This document shows, piece by piece, positions 58,926 through 64,000 of a DNA stretch of 64,000 nt. The stretch covers positions 13,137,001 to 13,201,000 of the forward strand of contig NC_133943.1 in NCBI RefSeq assembly GCF_031877795.1, given 5' to 3'. The translations under genes were made by a program, and so were the position numbers. The notes under the pieces are model-generated. The model was given only the letters and a program-made list of their open reading frames with translations, searched no databases and was not told the DNA's origin. Each line of letters starts with the position of its first letter. Within the stretch, counting starts at the first letter, position 1. Origin of the DNA: Strix aluco (Eukaryota > Chordata > Aves > Strigiformes > Strigidae).

Positions 58926-61846
58926 TGAATCTTCCCAATAGCATGTGGAGCTGGGGGAAGCCAGGGGGCTGGGGCAGGGTGTCTGGGTGACTGCACCAGT
59001 GACAATGCAGCTCCAGGGTATTTCTTCTGGGACTGTGGCCTCAACATTGCCAGTATCCATAGGTGTGTTGGACTTGTGCAGAATTTTGAATTCTCCTGAA
59101 TTGTGCTCTAGCACTGCGTTGGGAATCCTACCTTTAGTCCTGACCTTTCCTTCACAAAGTAGTGAAACTGGCATGCCTCAAAAACCAAACTGCTGCACAA
59201 AGTCTCTGCAGAGCAAGTGTAGCTAAGCAGTACTGGGAGCTGCCATTTTCCTGGTGCCTTTTTCCCCTGTTGCCTGCTGCAGGTTGAAAACTAATTGAAA
59301 TTCTCAGGTTTGGTACTGCACGTGTGGTGGGAAAGTCCATGGGGTGAACTTCATGCAGTGGAGGCAGAACTGGATGTCACCACACTAACACCCCTTGTGC
59401 GAGGGGCACAGACAGCCCCTTTGCCATACCTGGGAAGGGGGTGAACTGCAGCGGTAAGTCTGGGAGAACTGAGCTGTCCTCACCACAGCCAGGAGGTGGG
59501 AGGTCCTGATGCCAGCAGGAGAGACAGACCTCATCTCCTTGGCATAAGCGGCCCTTTGCTGTGGTGGCCTGAAGGGCAAGGCTGGCTTTCTGGAGGGAAG
59601 ACTTCTCCTGCCAGACCGGTGCCTGTGGGGAAAGCCAGGCCCTTTTTATTGCAGTGATGATCATGAGCTCAGTGTTGTGTAAGTCCAGTCTTCATTTGTG
59701 AATGTAGAAACTAATATGAATTTAAATATGGACATGTTTGTATGTACTTATGGCAAAGATAAGTGTTCATAATTCCTGTAATGTCATGAATACGTGCATT
59801 AACGCAGGAGTCACGAGCCAGGGCACTTGCTGTCTGGCGAGGTGTTAAGCTCGCTGGATTGCTGGTCTCCAGCAGATGGCAGAGCCAAACCCTGAGTAAA
59901 AATGGAAAAGTCAGGGTGGGAGTTTTGAAGGATGAGGTCAAAAGGCTGATGACACGATTTGGGTTACTTGAGGATAACATATTTCACAGGTGAGAGAGGG
60001 TGTTATTGCTGTGAATGACCACATAGGATGGCCGTGGAAGGATCCAGAGACCTCGATAACAGCATCTGAAGGGCTTCAGTGTGGGTGCTGTGAAAAGGCA
60101 AGAGGAGAGGGGTAGGGAGATGGCTGACAGCTCTTGGTGTGAGGAGGGGTAAAGGGGACTAAAGGAGCTGGGGACTGGAAGTGAATCCTAAATTATAGAC
60201 CTTTGTCTTCCCAGAGGGCAGAGGTTGACCCTTTTTTCAAAAAACAGACAAATATATTTTCTTGTGAACTGTGACAGTATGATTGCTGTGCAACAACAGA
60301 GAGTGCCTTTTAATATTTCTCTGTCACTCTTTCTGCTGCTGCTCACATTTTTCTTCTGACATCCAAGCAAGATGCTGCTGTTAATCTTCTGTAAATAGCC
60401 AGCTGGGATACTGGATATTAGTGGGTTTAAGCAAAAATCCCTGAAAACGTTCACATTCCCCACAGTGCTTTTCCCAGCTGCAGTGTGAGCGTGTACCTCA
60501 GAAGATGGAGAGAAGATGAGCTGTGCCTCAGCGGGAGCACAGAGGAGAGTGAGCAGAGTTCCTGTGGACATGAAGTGCAAGTCATCCTCTTCTTCCTTCT
60601 CTGGTAAACTCCCAGCTATCCACAGAGACACAAAACCAACGTTTGCCTGTCCCAGCAGCGAGGGATGTCCCTGGGACTGTTGCAGGGAAATTCCAGCGGT
60701 GGGGCCCTGCAGGCCCTTACTGCTCTCCCAAGCAATACGCAGTTCTCCAGCCTGTGGGGTGAATAACATGGCCAGCCTTCTGAAGCAGCTTGGGCAGGTG
60801 TGAGAAGTCCATGTAGTGAACAGGTCTGTGCTGGGGTCTGAAGAGCAGCAGGGCAGCTAAAACAGCTGCTGCACGTGCTGGTGAATCACCTGGCTCAAGA
60901 GGGATGGGCTGGAGCATGGGGCAGATCTCAGCAGGCACAAACACCCTCTGTGCTGGGATGTCCCCATCAGGGGATACCAGCTTTCAGTGGAACTGTTTTC
61001 TCAACAGGAATATTTTCTTTGGCTGTTGTTCCAGTGCAGGTTCTGCAAAGTCTCTATGATTCAGTTTTGGAATGAGGAAAAAACACAACAAAACCAAACT
61101 TGAATCAGTTATTGTTTGGCTTCAGTTTTCTCTAAGCCAGGTGAGCAAAACCATTCCAGCTTCAGGTATCAATAAATAACATCATGTTTAGCTGACCTAT
61201 CATCTTGTTCCTTAATCAAATACAAGGTGCTGCTGGAATGTATTAGTTCAGAGGGTTTTGCATTTCATGGTAGCAACATTTTTTAAAAATCTAATTAGCC
61301 AGAATTGGGATTCTCTGTATCCGCTGCTTGTGGAAACTCTGTGCAGGAGAAATAAGTTGCCATTCTCTCTGATGGATTCTGTTTATTTTCAGGGAATGTA
61401 CCAAGTGCTTTCATCTAAACATACCCAGCAGCAAACAGTGAGTAAAGGTTTCTTTACTCTGAACCTCTTTTCAACTTGAAAGCTTTGTCCATACAGTTTT
61501 CTTCCTAAGGCTGTTTAGGTATTGTCTAGTCCTTGCCCATCACCTTCCTTCTTAAAAAATACAACAACCCTTGAGAGCCATTTTTAACAGCTGCATGATA
61601 CTTTGCTTGGAGTTGAGCCTATTATGTTTCAAATTCTGGATTTTGTGACAGAGCTTATAAATTCTTTTTCGGTATTTTAAATTGTCAGTTAAAGTGTCCC
61701 ATTCTTATGAAACCAAGACTTCTAATTCCAAAGCTGACTTACAAAATCTTACTCTGTAAAATTTAGGAATGAAACTTCATTTTTTAAATGCCATGTCCCC
61801 TGGTTCCAGAAGCATGCTGACCTATCAAAGCATATGTGAGAGAAAA

Positions 61847-61880
61847 GAATCAAAATGAAAATGAAAATCAAAATGAAAAG
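61847..61880. repeat. A-rich short tandem repeat (AAAATGA-like)
   Basis: Alternating AATCAAAATGAAAATGAAAA strings form a short degenerate hexamer-heptamer repeat. Confidence 0.7.
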
Positions 61881-64000
61881 GGAAACATTCCTGTGGGAAA
61901 ATGATTCCAACAGCACAGCACTTTTCTAAGAATAATTATTCCACTGGAAGATGTTCAAAACTTGCAAGTTGCAACCAGGTACTGGATTTTGCTTTTTACC
62001 TTCTACCCAGTCTTGCCCCAGCCTTTTTTTCAGATAAGAAGTTCTCAACAGCTTCTTTCAGTGTTAGTAAACTTCCCTCTGAAGTGTTTTATTCTTCTGT
62101 GGCCATCTTCTCACGCCTTATTCTGAGTTTCTTTTGAAACCAGGAAGGATCTGGAAATGCTTTGCATTGAAATCTAGTTGTCTCGAGGAAACTCATGTTC
62201 TACTTCAGTTGTGTCCCGGTTCCCCAACCTGGTCTATGTGACCATGCTGTGACTCTTAAGTCTTTTGCTACAGTGGTTTGCTGCTTTATAGAAGGTTATT
62301 CTCAGAAGAAGCAGAGGGGCAAGGGCCTTTTCTAGTCCTGGAACTCAGCCTCTTCTGTCTGTCCTTCTCCAGACCTTTTTTTTTGTCAGTTGGAGCTAGT
62401 GTTCTATTTTTCTGATTAACACAGAGAACAAAAAATTATTTGTCCTCCTAATAGCTTCAACAGTATGCTGGAAAGAGAGGCCAGCATATTAGGAACCTGA
62501 TGCACTACCTGAGGAACAGCTAATTCTTTAACTGTTTTGCCCTATTTAGGAGCCTGCAAAAGTTGGTAGGAATTTGTTACCCATGTATGGTCTTGGTGCT
62601 GGTGTGACTGTCCAGGCTTAAGGGCTGAGTGTTATTTCCTGGGAATGCAACTGGGAATGGAACATTTTTGTGTGATGGGCAATACTGTCAAATATCTAGA
62701 GTATAATTTTCAAAGCTGTTTGTGTGACTTCCAAACCTCGGTTCTATTTTTAGATGTAATTGTGTGCCTGGAGGTACCCCTACAAAAGGACTTGGACTTC
62801 TTTTGTGCTTATCCCCAAAATGCAGATCCTCACAACTCCTGCCATAATGCTGCTGAGCTGCAGTAGCACTGGTGGCTTGTGGCTCTTCTGTTTACTCCAG
62901 TTGAATTCTCTGATAAGCATCTGTTTCTAGGCAAGCAGCTAGAGTCTCATTTATGCCTAAACCCTGCTAAGATGTTCCTTGTCCTCCTTGTTCTGTGGAG
63001 GCTGATGTGACAGTGTTTTCAGAGCAATTTCTTCTCATGTGGGATGCAGGAAGAGTAGGATGGCAACTGAGGAGGAGGTGTTGGTGTTTCTATTTCCAGT
63101 AGCACAGTAGTCATCTGAGTGTGTGAGAGGCCAGTGTTCAAATTTCAAGATGCTTGAGGGGACTTGAAATCCCAATCCCAGCTGAGTTACTCTGGAGGAC
63201 TCTTCTCAGCCACTCCTCCTGACCAGAACTGCGCAGGAGGCTTTGGTGTGCCTGGGCAGGGAGTGGATGAGCTGGTGGCTTGGTGGTTAGGCTGCTTCTA
63301 CAACGAGAAGGAAAACTGGTTAGAAGACAGTCCTCTGCACAGAGAAAATCTTCCCTCATTCGGGCTGTGGTCGGTGAAGAGGCGTCGCTTTTCCTCTCTG
63401 TTCCTGCCCTGCTGGCGCCCTCTGCTCTCAGGTTCATTCACTCTGGTCTGGATGTCAGGGTCTTGGTCCCATGGCTGCGTGTCTGCAGTGGAAGGGGTTG
63501 CTCTTTGCTGTCCCTCCTGCTCAGGGCTGACTCACTTCCTGACTTAACTCATTTGAAACCTTCCTGTTTTCTTTAAGTTCTGACTGCAAAGCATCTAGTG
63601 AAGCCATCTATGAAGCTTGTTACAGAAATTGTACTGTGCTGCCTGATACTACTTTGCATCATTTCTTTTCACTGAAGCTGGCTGCTAGGGCAGCAGCAGA
63701 TTTTTTTTTAACCCATTGAAATGCTGCATTCATCTTAGCAAGAGCCATTTGTCACAAGCGCAGGGTGCACACAAGCCCAGGGCTTATCACAGGCAGCGGC
63801 TCTCAGGCAGGAGCGAGGCAGCAGAAGTGCTACAGGCCAGGACTGAGGTGCGGTGACAGATCTGTGGGTGTGCTGTAGCTTGTGTGGGGTCTGAGTGAGT
63901 GTGCCAGCTCTCACGGTCTTGTTTTCACAGATGTTAAAGCCAGTCACAGGAAAATAATTGAAAGAATGATAAAACTGAGTAGAATAACTCTGGCAGGGTT

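Larger units (their letters stand above)
51230..64000. other. Region downstream of PTTG1, no gene recognised
   Basis: No coding exon was recognised on either strand. In mammals the MIR146A locus lies downstream of PTTG1; the mature miR-146a sequence was looked for and not seen, so it is probably further right. Apart from the retroviral remnant and small tandem repeats listed separately, I see only unremarkable sequence, including an AT-rich tract near 55640-55690. Confidence 0.55.

Noticed and set aside
60188-60769. 193-codon minus-strand ORF
   Set aside because: No recognisable domain, no splice signals that extend it, average composition; likely chance.

Overview
The window looks like ordinary nuclear DNA of a bird. 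Three protein-coding genes with typical vertebrate exon-intron structure lie in it, plus the first coding exon of a fourth. Introns have GT-AG ends. Two CR1 LINE tails are present, as expected in birds. Two remnants of an LTR family that I recall from Neoaves rather than chicken suggest a neoavian species; this last point rests on memory of the family, not on a search. The gene order (CCNJL, C1QTNF2, SLU7, PTTG1, the first three on the minus strand and PTTG1 on the plus strand) matches human 5q33-q34 and, as I recall, its chicken chromosome 13 counterpart.

Layout. Positions 1-7192 are intronic sequence of CCNJL (cyclin J-like), whose first coding exon (21 codons) ends at 7193 inside a CpG-island promoter (about 7080-7830). 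A 33-bp minisatellite in that island repeats a splice-donor-like sequence. From about 7830 to 17075 I see no gene. C1QTNF2 (CTRP2; 284 residues in two coding exons, minus strand) occupies 17076-19273, with an uncertain upstream noncoding exon. From about 20 kb to 33.6 kb I see only short low-complexity tracts. SLU7, a splicing factor, runs leftward from about 46.4 kb to 34.5 kb; all 15 coding exons join in frame to give 578 residues. PTTG1 (securin) is divergent from SLU7 and shares its CpG island; five coding exons at 47598-51149 give 194 residues, followed by an AATAAA signal at 51202. From 51.2 kb to the end I find no gene; the main landmark is a broken endogenous retrovirus piece at about 56940-57917.

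Function. SLU7 acts in the second step of pre-mRNA splicing. PTTG1 holds back separase until anaphase. Both are dividing-cell genes and share one promoter, which carries two CCAAT boxes 31 bp apart, a CHR-like hexamer and an RFX-type X-box. C1QTNF2 encodes a secreted collagen/C1q adipokine-like protein, and CCNJL a cyclin-family protein. These genes are neighbours by old synteny rather than as a pathway. I found no convincing novel system; the most interesting points are the donor-copying minisatellite, the divergent promoter, the altered C-terminal half of the bird securin and the repeat-bearing retroviral leader.
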